Positions 54,398 through 63,717 of a DNA stretch of 64,000 nt are shown piece by piece. Made by a program: the position numbers and the translations under genes. Every line of letters starts with the position of its first letter. The stretch's first letter is position 1. The notes under the pieces were generated by a model. The model did not search any database. It was given only the letters and a program-made list of their open reading frames with translations, and was not told where the DNA came from. Origin of the DNA: Lachnoclostridium sp. UBA5725 (GTDB lineage Bacteria; Bacillota; Clostridia; Lachnospirales; Lachnospiraceae); NCBI GenBank assembly GCA_002419585.1, contig DIGJ01000013.1, positions 1 through 64,000 on the forward strand, in the 5' to 3' direction.

Positions 54398-55625
54398 AAA
54401 TGTAAATCTGAGGTTGCGAATTGCTTTAATTGGTATTATAGCATTAGTATTTCTATTACTTTCGTTTATTGTAAGTATAGTTACAACTAGTTTTGCCGGA
54501 CCTTTGATTATGTTTTGCGTTACAGCGGTATGTGGATTTATAGTTTCGAAAATAATAGCACAATCGATTCTCGAACAGGTTGCAGATACAAAAGAAATCA
54601 TGGAGCAGGTAGCAGTTGGTAATTTATCTGTTACAGTAGAGGAAAGGTTAAAAACAAACGATCAATTTGGTGATTTGTCTCTTTCAATCGAAAAGACATT
54701 AAAACAACTAAATCGATATGATTCTTATATCAATGACATTTCTGATAATTTACAGTTAATTGCAGACGGAAAAATGAAACTAGACCTTTCTCGTTCCTAC
54801 AATGGACAGTTTACAAAGGTAAAAGATGGTTTACAGCAAATTTCCACCTCACTTAACGAAGTATTGGTTAAAATTGATATATCTTCTGAAACGGTAGCAT
54901 CGGAATCAGAAAACATGTATGAATCTGCACTGCACTTATCGGATGGAACACAAGATCAATCCAGTGCAATTGAAGAATTGACTGCTTCGATTCAAGAAAT
55001 TACAGATCAGGTAGCGTCAAATGCAACCAGTGCAGTAGAAGCAAAAGATAAAGTGTTGGATATGGCAAACACAGTAAATCAGAATAACGAAAAAATGAAA
55101 GAATTACTTCTTGCTATGGATGATATTAAAAATTCCTCCAATCAGATAATTAACATCATAAATACGATAGAAGGAATTGCCGGACAAACAAACTTACTTT
55201 CCTTAAATGCTTCCATTGAAGCTGCAAGAGCGGGTGAAATGGGAAGAGGCTTTGCTGTTGTTGCGGGAGAAATAGGAAGTCTTGCGAATCAGAGTGTAGA
55301 GGCAGTCAAAATGACTTCTTCTTTGATTGATAATACCATTCGTGCCGTTGAAAAAGGAGCTGTTTTAGCAGATAATACAGCACAGGTTTCCAATGCACTT
55401 GCAGATGTGGCAAAGGAAATCACAAAAATTATGGATTACATAAGCGATGGATCACAGTCACAGAGTGAACTATTAAGCCAATTTTCTTCTGCAGTTGAGC
55501 AGATTGCAGCAGTTGTTGATACCAACTCACATGCTGCCGCACAAAGTGCAGATGTTTCAAACACATTGAAAAAAGAAGCATATCATTTAAAAGATTTAGT
55601 ATCTCATTTTGAACTAAATGAATAA
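54372..55625 (+). CDS. methyl-accepting chemotaxis protein
   Basis: A 417-residue chemoreceptor-like protein. Two close membrane helices (about 16-38 and 42-60) with hardly any outside loop, a HAMP-like part ([22 protein letters not shown] region), and a cytoplasmic signalling domain with the hairpin tip [26 protein letters not shown] segment at about 275-300. It probably senses a membrane or cytoplasmic state and signals to CheA. No CheW-binding partner gene is nearby. Confidence 0.85.
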   Translation: MKTLIQSIKNVNLRLRIALIGIIALVFLLLSFIVSIVTTSFAGPLIMFCVTAVCGFIVSKIIAQSILEQVADTKEIMEQVAVGNLSVTVEERLKTNDQFGDLSLSIEKTLKQLNRYDSYINDISDNLQLIADGKMKLDLSRSYNGQFTKVKDGLQQISTSLNEVLVKIDISSETVASESENMYESALHLSDGTQDQSSAIEELTASIQEITDQVASNATSAVEAKDKVLDMANTVNQNNEKMKELLLAMDDIKNSSNQIINIINTIEGIAGQTNLLSLNASIEAARAGEMGRGFAVVAGEIGSLANQSVEAVKMTSSLIDNTIRAVEKGAVLADNTAQVSNALADVAKEITKIMDYISDGSQSQSELLSQFSSAVEQIAAVVDTNSHAAAQSADVSNTLKKEAYHLKDLVSHFELNE

Positions 55626-55648
55626 TGTAAAAACCCCTTTCATATACT
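55620..55648 (+). promoter_or_regulatory. candidate sigma-E promoter of spoIVA
   Basis: GAATAAT (55620-55626) and CATATACT (55641-55648) separated by 14 bp match the sigma-E pattern (ATA in -35; CATAnnnT in -10). spoIVA is sigma-E dependent in Bacillus. The -35 box overlaps the chemoreceptor stop codon. Confidence 0.6.
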
Positions 55649-55684
55649 TTACTAGCTTGTAATTTATAAGAAAGGGGTATTTTT
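55629..55684 (+). terminator. hairpin whose right arm is the spoIVA ribosome site
   Basis: CCCCTTTC (55634-55641) pairs with GAAAGGGG (55670-55677), A-run before and T-run after, as in a terminator for the chemoreceptor gene. AAAGGGG is also the only ribosome-binding site for spoIVA (7 nt before its ATG). Transcripts from the sigma-E promoter begin near 55655 and lack the left arm. Confidence 0.65.
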
Positions 55685-57181
55685 ATGGACAATTCTAATA
55701 CATCATCATCGGGTTTTAATGTATACAAAGATATCCAGGCTAGGACGAACGGTGAAATCTATATTGGTGTGGTAGGACCGGTACGAACCGGAAAATCTAC
55801 CTTTATAAAAAACTTTATGGAACTTTTAGTGATTCCTGGTATTGAAGATGTACATAGCAAAGAAAGAACAATTGATGAACTTCCACAATCTTCGCAAGGC
55901 AAGACAATTATGACAACCGAACCAAAATTTATTCCAAAAGAAGCAGCACTCATTTCTTTTGGGGATGATAGTAAGGCAAAGGTACGTTTGATTGACTGTG
56001 TTGGATTCATGGTTGAGGGTGCAAGCGGACATATCGAAAACGAGCAGGAACGAATGGTAAAAACGCCATGGTTTGAAGATGAAATACCATTTACCCAAGC
56101 AGCTGAAATAGGAACAAAAAAAGTAATCATGGATCACTCAACCGTAGGAATTGTAATTACAACAGACGGAAGTTTTGGTGAATTAGAACGTCAAAATTAT
56201 ATAACACCTGAAATTCGAACCATCGAGGAACTGAAAAAGTATCGCAAGCCTTTCATCGTAGTATTGAATACGAATCACCCATATTCGGAAGAAACGAATG
56301 AATTAGCATCGAATCTATCCGATGAATATGGAGTTAAGGTCCTTCCAATGAACTGCAAACAATTGAAACCGAATGATATACACTCCATTATTGTGGAACT
56401 ATTGGATTCTTTCCCAATCACAAGAATCAATTTCCATCTTCCAAAATGGGCAGAAATGTTAGATAACAATCACTGGCTGAAAAAAGATTGTATTACAAAT
56501 ATCCGTTCCATTTTAAACAATCTTTCGATAGTAAGCCAGGCAACCCAGGATAATTTTAATACAACAAGTAATTATATTAATCAGATTAAACTAAATGACA
56601 TTCATCTGGAGAACGGTGAAGTAGAAGCAGAAGTAGAATTTGATAATCAATATTATTATGATATATTAAGTGATCTAGTTGGTATGCCTATCGCAAATGA
56701 AGAAGAAGTCATTCGTTTGTTAAAAGAACTCTCTGAAAAACGAACGCAGTATGACTTATTATCCGATGCAAGCAATCAGGTGCAGTATAAAGGATATGGA
56801 ATTGTCATTCCTTCGTTTGAAGACATTTCCATTGAAACGCCTGAAGTTGTAAAACATGGAAATAAATATGGTGTAAAAATCAAAGCAAATGCGCCTTCGA
56901 TTCATATGATTAAGGCAAATATTGAAACAGAAATTGCACCAATCGTTGGCAGTGAAGAGCAGGCTCAAGATCTGATTCGCTATATTACAGAAAACGCTGC
57001 CCAGAATCCAGACGGAATCTGGGATACGAATATCTTTGGTAAATCCATTAAGCAGTTGGTGGATGATGGAATCAAAACGAAAGTAAATCGCCTGACGGAT
57101 GAAAGTCAGGTGAAATTGCAGGAAACCATTCAGAAAGTAATCAATGATAGTAATGGTGGGTTGGTTTGCATTATAATTTAA
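55685..57181 (+). CDS. spoIVA: stage IV sporulation protein A
   Basis: A 498-residue ATPase of the spore-coat basement layer. The Walker A-like loop is GPVRTGKST (31-39) in an N-terminal TRAFAC-type domain, followed by VRLIDCVGFMVEGASGH (Walker B region). The C-terminal end carries a hydrophobic membrane-binding segment (SNGGLVCIII). It polymerises on the forespore surface. This identifies the organism as a spore former by gene content. Confidence 0.97.
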   Translation: MDNSNTSSSGFNVYKDIQARTNGEIYIGVVGPVRTGKSTFIKNFMELLVIPGIEDVHSKERTIDELPQSSQGKTIMTTEPKFIPKEAALISFGDDSKAKVRLIDCVGFMVEGASGHIENEQERMVKTPWFEDEIPFTQAAEIGTKKVIMDHSTVGIVITTDGSFGELERQNYITPEIRTIEELKKYRKPFIVVLNTNHPYSEETNELASNLSDEYGVKVLPMNCKQLKPNDIHSIIVELLDSFPITRINFHLPKWAEMLDNNHWLKKDCITNIRSILNNLSIVSQATQDNFNTTSNYINQIKLNDIHLENGEVEAEVEFDNQYYYDILSDLVGMPIANEEEVIRLLKELSEKRTQYDLLSDASNQVQYKGYGIVIPSFEDISIETPEVVKHGNKYGVKIKANAPSIHMIKANIETEIAPIVGSEEQAQDLIRYITENAAQNPDGIWDTNIFGKSIKQLVDDGIKTKVNRLTDESQVKLQETIQKVINDSNGGLVCIII

Positions 57182-57212
57182 TGGTGTGATAAATCTAAGA
57201 TGAGGTAAAAAT

Positions 57213-57244
57213 CTCAAGACCTCAAGACCTCAAGACCTCGAGAC
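57213..57244. repeat. 8-bp tandem repeat, four units
   Basis: CTCAAGAC three times followed by CTCGAGAC, just upstream of hairpin element B. It is short and imperfect in the last unit; it may be replication slippage. Confidence 0.85.
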
Positions 57245-57250
57245 TTCGAA

Positions 57251-57503
57251 CGTACAAAATTTTGTGGGATGTTGGGTCAAAATTGCAAGGGAGCGTTCGA
57301 CGAGCGGTGTTCGAATTGGCAGGATATGCAACCGCACAAGGCACTTCATAGAGCTATAGGCACTTAAAAATGAGCATTTTGGATGCTCATTTTTAAGTAT
57401 TATCTCTATTACGTTGTGCTAACATGCATCTCCTGCCAATTCGAACACCGCTTGCCAAACGCTCCCTTGCAATTTTAACAAGCTAGACTGTGAAATTTTG
57501 TAC
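57251..57503. repeat. giant hairpin element B
   Basis: Arms 57279-57330 and 57425-57476 are 52 nt each and complementary at 48 positions. The 94-nt centre contains a perfect 16-bp hairpin, ACTTAAAAATGAGCAT (57362-57377) with 57383-57398 around a 5-nt loop. An outer pair GTACAAAATTT (from 57252) and AAATTTTGTAC (57493-57503) encloses the element, separated from the arms by unpaired spacers. The arms are GC-rich for this genome. No gene lies within 57182-57616; it stands between convergent spoIVA and a DUF998 gene, so the core may be their terminator. Confidence 0.88.
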
Positions 57504-57616
57504 TGCTTGGAGGTTGTTTATTTTCGCTATTCTTTAAATATTTTAATCTGCTATACAAATTGTTAAATGTTTAATACTACATTACAAATGCAAGTATCAT
57601 TAAATTAAATAGATAG

Positions 57617-58255
57617 TCACTTCAATAAATGTTTGATGGATTGATAAACGAATGGTACATACATAGCTGCTAGAGTCAATCTTTCCCAAATTCCTTCATA
57701 TACAACTATGGTATTCTTAAATTCTGGTTTATCCCCCATAATGAACAATACGAAAAATGCGAAAGCGAATACAAAAGATAAGATACCTACAATTCCCGCA
57801 ATACTGTTATCATTTTTAAATTCTATAAGACTGTTTATCAATGGGAAGAACAACAATGCCATGAATCCAATAGCTGCCGCAAATCCATGAATTTTAGAAG
57901 AAATTGTCAACATCTCCTTTGTTTCATTAACGCTGAATAAACCGGCTAATATCCCAGCTCCAATAGCAAATATCAAAATCAATACCATGCTTACAATAGC
58001 CAAGACATTCGAAATTGATTTTCCATTATACCAAAATACAATTGCTGTCATTGACAAGAATATACCTAACCAAATTAACCATGCATTATAAAATATCCTT
58101 ACTGGGCTTTGTGAACTTCCTAAAACACTCATAACCTGCAGTTTGCTATTATAGCTATCATAGAACTTTGATAAAACAAATGGCACTAAAAATTCGCCAA
58201 TAACAGTAAACAATAATAATCCCCAAAAAAATTTACTATTTGCAATTTTACACAT
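57617..58255 (-). CDS. DUF998 membrane protein
   Basis: A 212-residue protein with about six membrane helices (FFWGLLLFTVIGEFLVPFVL; WLIWLGIFLSMTAIVFWY; SNVLAIVSMVLILIFAIGAG; others), in the pattern of DUF998 integral proteins. Conserved HGFAAAIGF lies in the fourth to fifth helix region. Function unknown. It lies 21 nt downstream of the VanW-like gene on the same strand, so both are probably one operon. Confidence 0.75.
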   Translation of the reverse strand: MCKIANSKFFWGLLLFTVIGEFLVPFVLSKFYDSYNSKLQVMSVLGSSQSPVRIFYNAWLIWLGIFLSMTAIVFWYNGKSISNVLAIVSMVLILIFAIGAGILAGLFSVNETKEMLTISSKIHGFAAAIGFMALLFFPLINSLIEFKNDNSIAGIVGILSFVFAFAFFVLFIMGDKPEFKNTIVVYEGIWERLTLAAMYVPFVYQSIKHLLK

Positions 58256-58276
58256 ATTATTCCTCGCTATCTTATT

Positions 58277-59104
58277 TTATAAATTATGTTGCGTATCTAC
58301 TAAAAATGGTTCGTACATCATTAATGCATGATTTTCGGTAATATATTCATCAGCAATTTCATTTCCTTCCAAGTTGAAGATTTTTCGATAAATCAAATTG
58401 TGGCGGCTATATTTACCAAAAAGTTCTTTTATTATATAATGCTCTTTTTCGTATATATTGTAGGTTTCGAGTGGCTTTATGTTTGTTCTCCAACAACCGC
58501 AGAGCATGGAATCATGAATCCATATTTTTAGTTGAACGGGTGTGTTTGTATCGTTACGAATCATTAAATCTCTATAGTTGTAAACACAGGTTGCACCACT
58601 TCCAAAGGGTAATATTCGATTACTATCTGGAAAAATATCATAACTATGGCGATAGCGTTCTGTAATCGTAAGAGGAGTATGTAATGTCATCCAGTAGATT
58701 AGATTGGAAAGTTGACATAATCCTCCACCTATTCCTGGTTTGACCATGCCATTAAATAAAATGAAACCTTCTTTATACCCTTTTCTTTTTGTTGGTTTGC
58801 CGATTAGTTTCCAATAAGAAAAAGTTTCTCCTGGTTTTATTATCACGTTATTTATTTTTTTTAGCGCTAATTCTAAATTTGTTATCTTATTATATTGTAA
58901 GTACATATCAACATCTTTTAATTGACGTAATAATGGGGTGCTATGACAAAAGTAAGGATAACGATATGGATGAAAGTCTTTTGTAGTTGCAAATACAACA
59001 TCTCCAAAAATCCAATATAATCTTCTTTTAAATGAATAAATGGATTTTCCAGCTATTATACGGATTTTACTTCTCTTTTTTGGCTTTAAGTGAATACAAT
59101 CCAT
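58277..59104 (-). CDS. VanW-family protein
   Basis: A 275-residue VanW-like protein: NNVIIKPGETFSYWKLIG, YKEGFILFNGMVKPGIGGGLCQLSN and LHTPLTITERYRHSYDIFPD are the family's hallmarks. VanW is an accessory protein of some vancomycin-resistance operons without known activity; most homologues, like this one, have no link to resistance genes. GGTGG precedes ATG 59104. A short overlapping frame lies upstream. Confidence 0.9.
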   Translation of the reverse strand: MDCIHLKPKKRSKIRIIAGKSIYSFKRRLYWIFGDVVFATTKDFHPYRYPYFCHSTPLLRQLKDVDMYLQYNKITNLELALKKINNVIIKPGETFSYWKLIGKPTKRKGYKEGFILFNGMVKPGIGGGLCQLSNLIYWMTLHTPLTITERYRHSYDIFPDSNRILPFGSGATCVYNYRDLMIRNDTNTPVQLKIWIHDSMLCGCWRTNIKPLETYNIYEKEHYIIKELFGKYSRHNLIYRKIFNLEGNEIADEYITENHALMMYEPFLVDTQHNL

Positions 59105-59183
59105 TTTTGCACCACCTTATTTGTTTTTTCATAAATTGAGCGACATGCTTTACATTTTCCGAATCAATATTAAATATCTCCAT
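59067..59183 (-). CDS. short ORF overlapping vanW start, 38 residues
   Basis: AAGAAGGAG lies 5 nt before an ATG at 59183 that opens 38 codons (MEIFNIDSENVKHVAQFMKK...) and ends at TAA 59067-59069, inside the first 38 nt of the VanW-like gene in another frame. The ribosome site is better than that of the VanW gene. It may be a leader peptide that couples or limits VanW translation, or the remnant of a lost gene. The sequence is charged and not recognised. Confidence 0.35.
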   Translation of the reverse strand: MEIFNIDSENVKHVAQFMKKQIRWCKNGLYSLKAKKEK

Positions 59184-59284
59184 GACTTCTCCTTCTTAAA
59201 ATCCATTCGACTTATACTAAATCGTTGCTTATTACTTTCCTATTTAGAAATAGACAGTAATCTTAACCTAAGAGTAGTATAAAT

Positions 59285-59310
59285 CTCAAACAGAAAAGTT
59301 GCAACTTGAG
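59285..59310. promoter_or_regulatory. palindrome in divergent vanW/XRE region
   Basis: AAGTTGCAACTT (59296-59307) is a perfect 12-bp palindrome; CTCAA (59285-59289) and TTGAG (59306-59310) add a partly overlapping outer pair. It lies between two divergent genes and could be the operator of the XRE regulator encoded at 59404. No confident promoter boxes were found in 59184-59403. Confidence 0.4.
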
Positions 59311-59403
59311 GTTTAAAATAAAGTAAGCGATTCGTTGTTTTACAAAATCCATTAGTTGATATATGATTTATTTAAGGAATCTACATAATATAGGAGGTAT
59401 GCA

Positions 59404-60201
59404 ATGAATCAAATAGGCGATAGAATTGCAATATACAGGCAAAATAAGCAAATGACGCAAGAGGAATTTTCATCAAGACTTGGTGTTACACCACAAGCAG
59501 TTTCAAAATGGGAAAGGGGCCAAGGACTTCCAGATGTTAACTTGTTAGAAGGGATTTGTACGGTATTAGCAATCGATGCAAATGAACTTTTAGGCATAAA
59601 ATCATCAAAAAATGTCGTAGAAAACAACGACTTAGCTATGCAGTTAGAAATTCAGAAAAAAATGATTGCCGAACCTTTAAAGATTGAGTTCGGTAGTGGG
59701 CTAATACAAGTTTTTACTGACGGACTAAAAACAAACTTTGTGAATGATCAGCGAAAGAAATTAGTAGAAGAAACAGGAATTTTAATGCCTCTACTACGAA
59801 TTATAGACAATGTTGATTTACAAGAAAATGAATATCAAATCATGTCCTATGATAAGATTCGAAAGAGCACGATTGTAGATATGACGCATGATAATATCTT
59901 CCAAAACGCAATCATGGATGTAATTCAAGAATGTAAAATCAACTATTCAGATATTCTAAATAAACAGATAGTTAAATCAATGATGGATAATTTAAAGGTA
60001 ATGTATTCAGGTGAAATAGAGGGAGTAATTCCTGAGAAGATTGATTATTTAGTGTTAGTAGATATTTTGAAGGAAATAATTAAAAGGAATGGAAATATTA
60101 GAAATCATATTAAAATTGTTGAAATGGTTGAAAAAGAATTTCTACTAAATAGCAATACGAATGTCATTGATATTACGAATAAATTGATGGAAGTGATATG
60201 A
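59404..60201 (+). CDS. XRE-family transcriptional regulator
   Basis: A 265-residue protein. The N-terminal Cro/C1-type helix-turn-helix is at residues 4-60 (IGDRIAIYRQNKQMTQEEFSS, RLGVTPQAVSKWERGQGLPD). The remaining 200 residues are a mostly helical domain without a family I can name. Targets are unknown; by position it may control itself or the divergent VanW-like operon. AGGAGG precedes ATG 59404. The segment 60202-60311 downstream holds no gene. Confidence 0.85.
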   Translation: MNQIGDRIAIYRQNKQMTQEEFSSRLGVTPQAVSKWERGQGLPDVNLLEGICTVLAIDANELLGIKSSKNVVENNDLAMQLEIQKKMIAEPLKIEFGSGLIQVFTDGLKTNFVNDQRKKLVEETGILMPLLRIIDNVDLQENEYQIMSYDKIRKSTIVDMTHDNIFQNAIMDVIQECKINYSDILNKQIVKSMMDNLKVMYSGEIEGVIPEKIDYLVLVDILKEIIKRNGNIRNHIKIVEMVEKEFLLNSNTNVIDITNKLMEVI

Positions 60202-60311
60202 GTATTCAAAACATTCAATTTTAATTAATACAATGCTATGTCAATTTCTCTTTATTACTTTCTAATGAATATCAACGTATTAGATAGAAGATAAACCAAA
60301 GAATGCGATAT

Positions 60312-60546
60312 CGTACAAAATTCAAAACCTACAATAAGAAAACGACCGTGGGGTCAAGACCGGCCTTCGAGTGACGAAATACTTTTTAGCTTGGCGAAGC
60401 AGAGACAATACCAAAAATGAGTATCCAAAATACTCATTTTTTGGTGATTATGGCTCTGCGTAGCGTATCAAGCGGTAGTATTTCGTCACTCGAGGGCCGG
60501 TCTTGACTCCGCGGTTGTTTTCTTACGACAACCTCCAATTTGTACG
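60312..60546. repeat. giant hairpin element C
   Basis: Arms 60336-60383 and 60477-60524 (48 nt each) pair at 44 positions, and all four exceptions are G-U pairs in plus-strand RNA. The 93-nt centre holds a hairpin, CCAAAAATGAGTAT (60411-60424) with 60430-60444 (one bulged T) and a 5-nt loop CCAAA. Outer ends CGTACAAAATT (60312-60322) and AATTTGTACG (60537-60546) match those of element B. No gene lies between 60202 and 60638. Design and sizes match elements A and B, while the arm sequences differ. Confidence 0.88.
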
Positions 60547-60638
60547 TTCACAATCTTCGTATTTTTATTTACACCTTAATCATGGAATTAAAGATTTTAT
60601 AACCCATAAATTTCCAAAACTAGGAATTTGACTTATTC

Positions 60639-60667
60639 TTGACAAATTTTGGCCTCCTTGTTATAAT
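60639..60667 (+). promoter_or_regulatory. promoter of NlpC/P60 gene
   Basis: TTGACA (60639-60644), 17 bp, TATAAT (60662-60667): both boxes perfect, with about 85 nt of leader. Confidence 0.85.
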
Positions 60668-60757
60668 AACTTGTAACATATTTAATAATTTCGTAACAAA
60701 TGATAATGGATTATTAACGATTAGGACAAATATTGTTTATATATTAGGAGGAGCCCA

Positions 60758-61915
60758 ATGATTTCATTTTTAAGACGTACAGCAATTGCTGGAATTGCTG
60801 GAATTACGTTATTCACATCAAGTACCATAACCACGAACGCAGATATTACCTTAAATGAGGTTGATATGGCTGGCATCACTTTAGATTTAAATTTATATGC
60901 AGCCGATGCAGTAGCAAATACGAATGCTGATGATACAGATGTAGAAAAGAAAGACGATTTTAAACTGAATTTAGTGTATGACCGTTTGGGTGTTGCTAAG
61001 GTAGATAATTATTTGAATATCCGTAGCGGTCCGGGCGAAGATAAAAAGTTAATTGGTAAATTACCAAAGAATGCAGGATGTAATATTTATAAAATTAACG
61101 ATGATGGATGGGCTAAAATTGTATCAGGAAAAGTAACTGGATGGGTAAAGGCAGAATATCTTGTAACGGATGAAGAAGCAGAAGTATATGCAAAGAAAGT
61201 AGCAACTAAGGTAGCTACGGTTAATACAACAACATTAAAGGTTCGTTTTCTTCCAACAATGGATGCTAAGGTTTATGATTTAGTTCCTGCGGATGAACAG
61301 CTTGATGTCGCAAAAGAGTACTTAAATGAAGATTATGTGAACCAATTTATTGAAAAGCATGCCGATGATGAATTTGACATTACTGAAGGTGTTGATAAGG
61401 ATGCCATGATGGCAGGAATCGGTGATTGGGCATGCATTAAAATCGATGATGAAAAAGCTTTTATTGCAAAAGAGTTTGTTGATATTTCCTTCAAATTAGA
61501 ACGAGCAGTAGCATTAGAAGAATTAAATACGGATGGTTCCAGTGGCGTATCATCTTCCAGAGCATCTATGGTTGAATATGCGAAACAGTTCTTAGGAAAT
61601 GCATATGTATGGGGCGGTACAAGCTTGACAAATGGAACAGACTGTTCTGGTTTTACAATGAGAATTTATGAACACTTTGGATATTCCATTCCAAGAACTT
61701 CTTCCGCGCAGTCTTCTTACTTTACCGGAATTAATTCTTCAGATGCACAGCCAGGAGATTTGTTCTTCTATGGTAGTAATGGAAGAGTTAGTCACGTAGC
61801 TATGTATATTGGCGGTGGTCAGGTAATCCATGCAAGTACAGAACGTACCGGAATCAAAATTTCCAATGCATTCTATCGTACCCCAATTAAAGTTGGTAGA
61901 ATTATTAATAATTAA
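60758..61915 (+). CDS. secreted SH3b-NlpC/P60 peptidoglycan hydrolase
   Basis: A 385-residue protein: signal peptide (TAIAGIAGITLFTSSTITTNA), SH3b domain (YLNIRSGPGEDKKLIGKLP ... GWVKAEYLV, about 85-140), a second degenerate SH3-like part (about 145-250), and a C-terminal NlpC/P60 domain. The catalytic Cys is in GTDCSGFTMR, the His in GRVSHVAMYIGGG. It cleaves D-Glu-diaminopimelate bonds in the wall, probably in cell separation. The consensus promoter suggests strong, constitutive expression. AGGAGGAG lies before ATG 60758. Confidence 0.92.
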   Translation: MISFLRRTAIAGIAGITLFTSSTITTNADITLNEVDMAGITLDLNLYAADAVANTNADDTDVEKKDDFKLNLVYDRLGVAKVDNYLNIRSGPGEDKKLIGKLPKNAGCNIYKINDDGWAKIVSGKVTGWVKAEYLVTDEEAEVYAKKVATKVATVNTTTLKVRFLPTMDAKVYDLVPADEQLDVAKEYLNEDYVNQFIEKHADDEFDITEGVDKDAMMAGIGDWACIKIDDEKAFIAKEFVDISFKLERAVALEELNTDGSSGVSSSRASMVEYAKQFLGNAYVWGGTSLTNGTDCSGFTMRIYEHFGYSIPRTSSAQSSYFTGINSSDAQPGDLFFYGSNGRVSHVAMYIGGGQVIHASTERTGIKISNAFYRTPIKVGRIINN

Positions 61916-61939
61916 ATACAAAATTAAAATACGGTTCAT

Positions 61940-61967
61940 AAAGGGAGTGTTGAAAAGCACTCCCTTT
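61940..61967 (+). terminator. terminator after NlpC/P60 gene
   Basis: AAAGGGAGTG (61940-61949) pairs with CACTCCCTTT (61958-61967) around an 8-nt loop; the U-run is short. Confidence 0.75.
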
Positions 61968-62024
61968 CCATGTATAATAGATTGGAACTTCATAGGAAAA
62001 AAACTTGAAAGGCATGGATATAAA

Positions 62025-63701
62025 ATGATATACGTAGGAATTATTATAGGCATCACAATACTGATCATTATAAAAGTAAAAGTAGATAAACAAAACTTTG
62101 AAACACGATTGAATATGCATCTTGAAAATACATGGGGACAAGTACCAACACAGGAATATTCCTATGAAAAACTAGATTCGATTCCAAAATACTATGAAAC
62201 GAAGAAAGATACATCATTGGATGTGGATGATATTACCTGGAATGATTTGGATATGGATCGTATCTTTATGCTTCTTAACCACACAGAAAGTTCCATTGGT
62301 GAGGAGTACCTTTACAGTATGCTTCGAAAGCTTCAATATTCGAAGGCTCCGTTAGAGGAACGCAATCGCCTGATTACTTTTTTTCAGGAACATTCAAATG
62401 AGCGTAAAATCATTCAAAAAAAGCTTCGTTTGATGGGAAAATTAAAAGATATCTCTTTTTATGAATACATTAATCGAGTGGATGCACTAGAACCTCATAA
62501 GCCATATATACATTTCTTTTGTATGTTTTTATTCCCTGCGTCCATTGGCGCTGCATTTATTCCGGGGATTGGTACGTATGCATTTGGGTTGATTATTGGT
62601 TCATTAGTCTTTAATATTATTATGTATTATAAACGAAAAGGGAAAATAGATCTGTTTTTTAACGTATTTTCGTATATATTAAGGATGCTTGCGTTTATGG
62701 AGGAACTATCCAAAACAGACATCAAAGAACTGGATTCGTATATGAAAGACTTATCAAGCGAAGTTTCTAAATTCAAAAAATTTAGAAGAGGGTCTTTCCT
62801 TGTTATCTCAAAAAATGCAGCGGGTTCAATGGAAGATATGATACTCGATTATCTTCGTATGCTCCTTCATTTTGATTTGATTAAATTTGATTTCATGGTA
62901 AAAGAACTTAGTAATAAAAAAGAAAATTTGAATCATTTGTTTGAAATTATCGGTATTCTTGATTCTACAATTGCAGTTGCATCATTTCGGCAATTAATGA
63001 ATCTGGATTATTGCCTCCCAGAATTTTCAAAAGCAAGCGCTATTTTAGACGTAGAAGATGTATATCATCCGCTTATCATTAACCCTGTAAAAAATACAAT
63101 GAACGCAGAAACTTGTATTTTACTTACCGGTTCGAATGCGTCTGGTAAATCAACTTTTTTAAAGACCATCGCAATCAATGCAATCTTTGCTCAGACGATT
63201 TATACAAGTTTAAGCAAACACTATAAAAGCTGCTTTTTCAAAGTATATTCATCAATGGCATTGCGTGATGATATTATTTCGCAGGAGAGTTACTACATCG
63301 TAGAAATTAAGTCCCTGAAGCGTATTTATGATGAATCAGGAAGAGAAATACCGATACTTTGCTTTATTGATGAAGTACTAAGGGGTACCAATACGGCAGA
63401 GCGTATTGCAGCTTCGAGTCAGATATTAAAAAGTCTGAGTACTCGTAATGCCTTGGTATTTGCGGCCACGCATGATGTAGAACTAACCTATATCTTAGAA
63501 ACGTATTATTTAAATTACCATTTTCAAGAAAAGATTGAAGACAACAATGTTTTATTTGACTATATCTTAAGGGACGGTAGAGCAACATCCCGAAATGCGA
63601 TTAAACTTCTTGGAATGATGGGATATTCAAAAGAAATCATAGATCATGCAACGGACGAAGTAAATCACTTTTTAGATACGAATTCATGGAATTCATTATA
63701 A
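62025..63701 (+). CDS. membrane-anchored MutS-like ATPase
   Basis: A 558-residue protein. It has an N-terminal membrane helix ([20 protein letters not shown]) and a helix pair near residues 165-205, then a MutS core and ATPase domain. Walker A is GSNASGKST (about 369), Walker [15 protein letters not shown], with the His of [11 protein letters not shown]. The mismatch-binding domain I of true MutS is absent, so it is not a repair enzyme of the classical kind. The frame is open from 61830, but that part overlaps the previous gene and its terminator. GAAAGG 12 nt before ATG 62025 is somewhat distant. Confidence 0.8.
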   Translation: MIYVGIIIGITILIIIKVKVDKQNFETRLNMHLENTWGQVPTQEYSYEKLDSIPKYYETKKDTSLDVDDITWNDLDMDRIFMLLNHTESSIGEEYLYSMLRKLQYSKAPLEERNRLITFFQEHSNERKIIQKKLRLMGKLKDISFYEYINRVDALEPHKPYIHFFCMFLFPASIGAAFIPGIGTYAFGLIIGSLVFNIIMYYKRKGKIDLFFNVFSYILRMLAFMEELSKTDIKELDSYMKDLSSEVSKFKKFRRGSFLVISKNAAGSMEDMILDYLRMLLHFDLIKFDFMVKELSNKKENLNHLFEIIGILDSTIAVASFRQLMNLDYCLPEFSKASAILDVEDVYHPLIINPVKNTMNAETCILLTGSNASGKSTFLKTIAINAIFAQTIYTSLSKHYKSCFFKVYSSMALRDDIISQESYYIVEIKSLKRIYDESGREIPILCFIDEVLRGTNTAERIAASSQILKSLSTRNALVFAATHDVELTYILETYYLNYHFQEKIEDNNVLFDYILRDGRATSRNAIKLLGMMGYSKEIIDHATDEVNHFLDTNSWNSL

Positions 63702-63717
63702 TATCGGAGGAAATAAA

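Noticed and set aside
57213..57244. CRISPR array
   Set aside because: Eight-base units without spacers; no cas genes anywhere in the window.
58277..59104. VanW as evidence of vancomycin resistance
   Set aside because: No vanHAX or vanRS-type genes are linked; the family is widespread without resistance.
61830..62024. 65-codon N-terminal extension of the MutS-like protein
   Set aside because: It overlaps the NlpC/P60 gene and its terminator and has no ribosome site.
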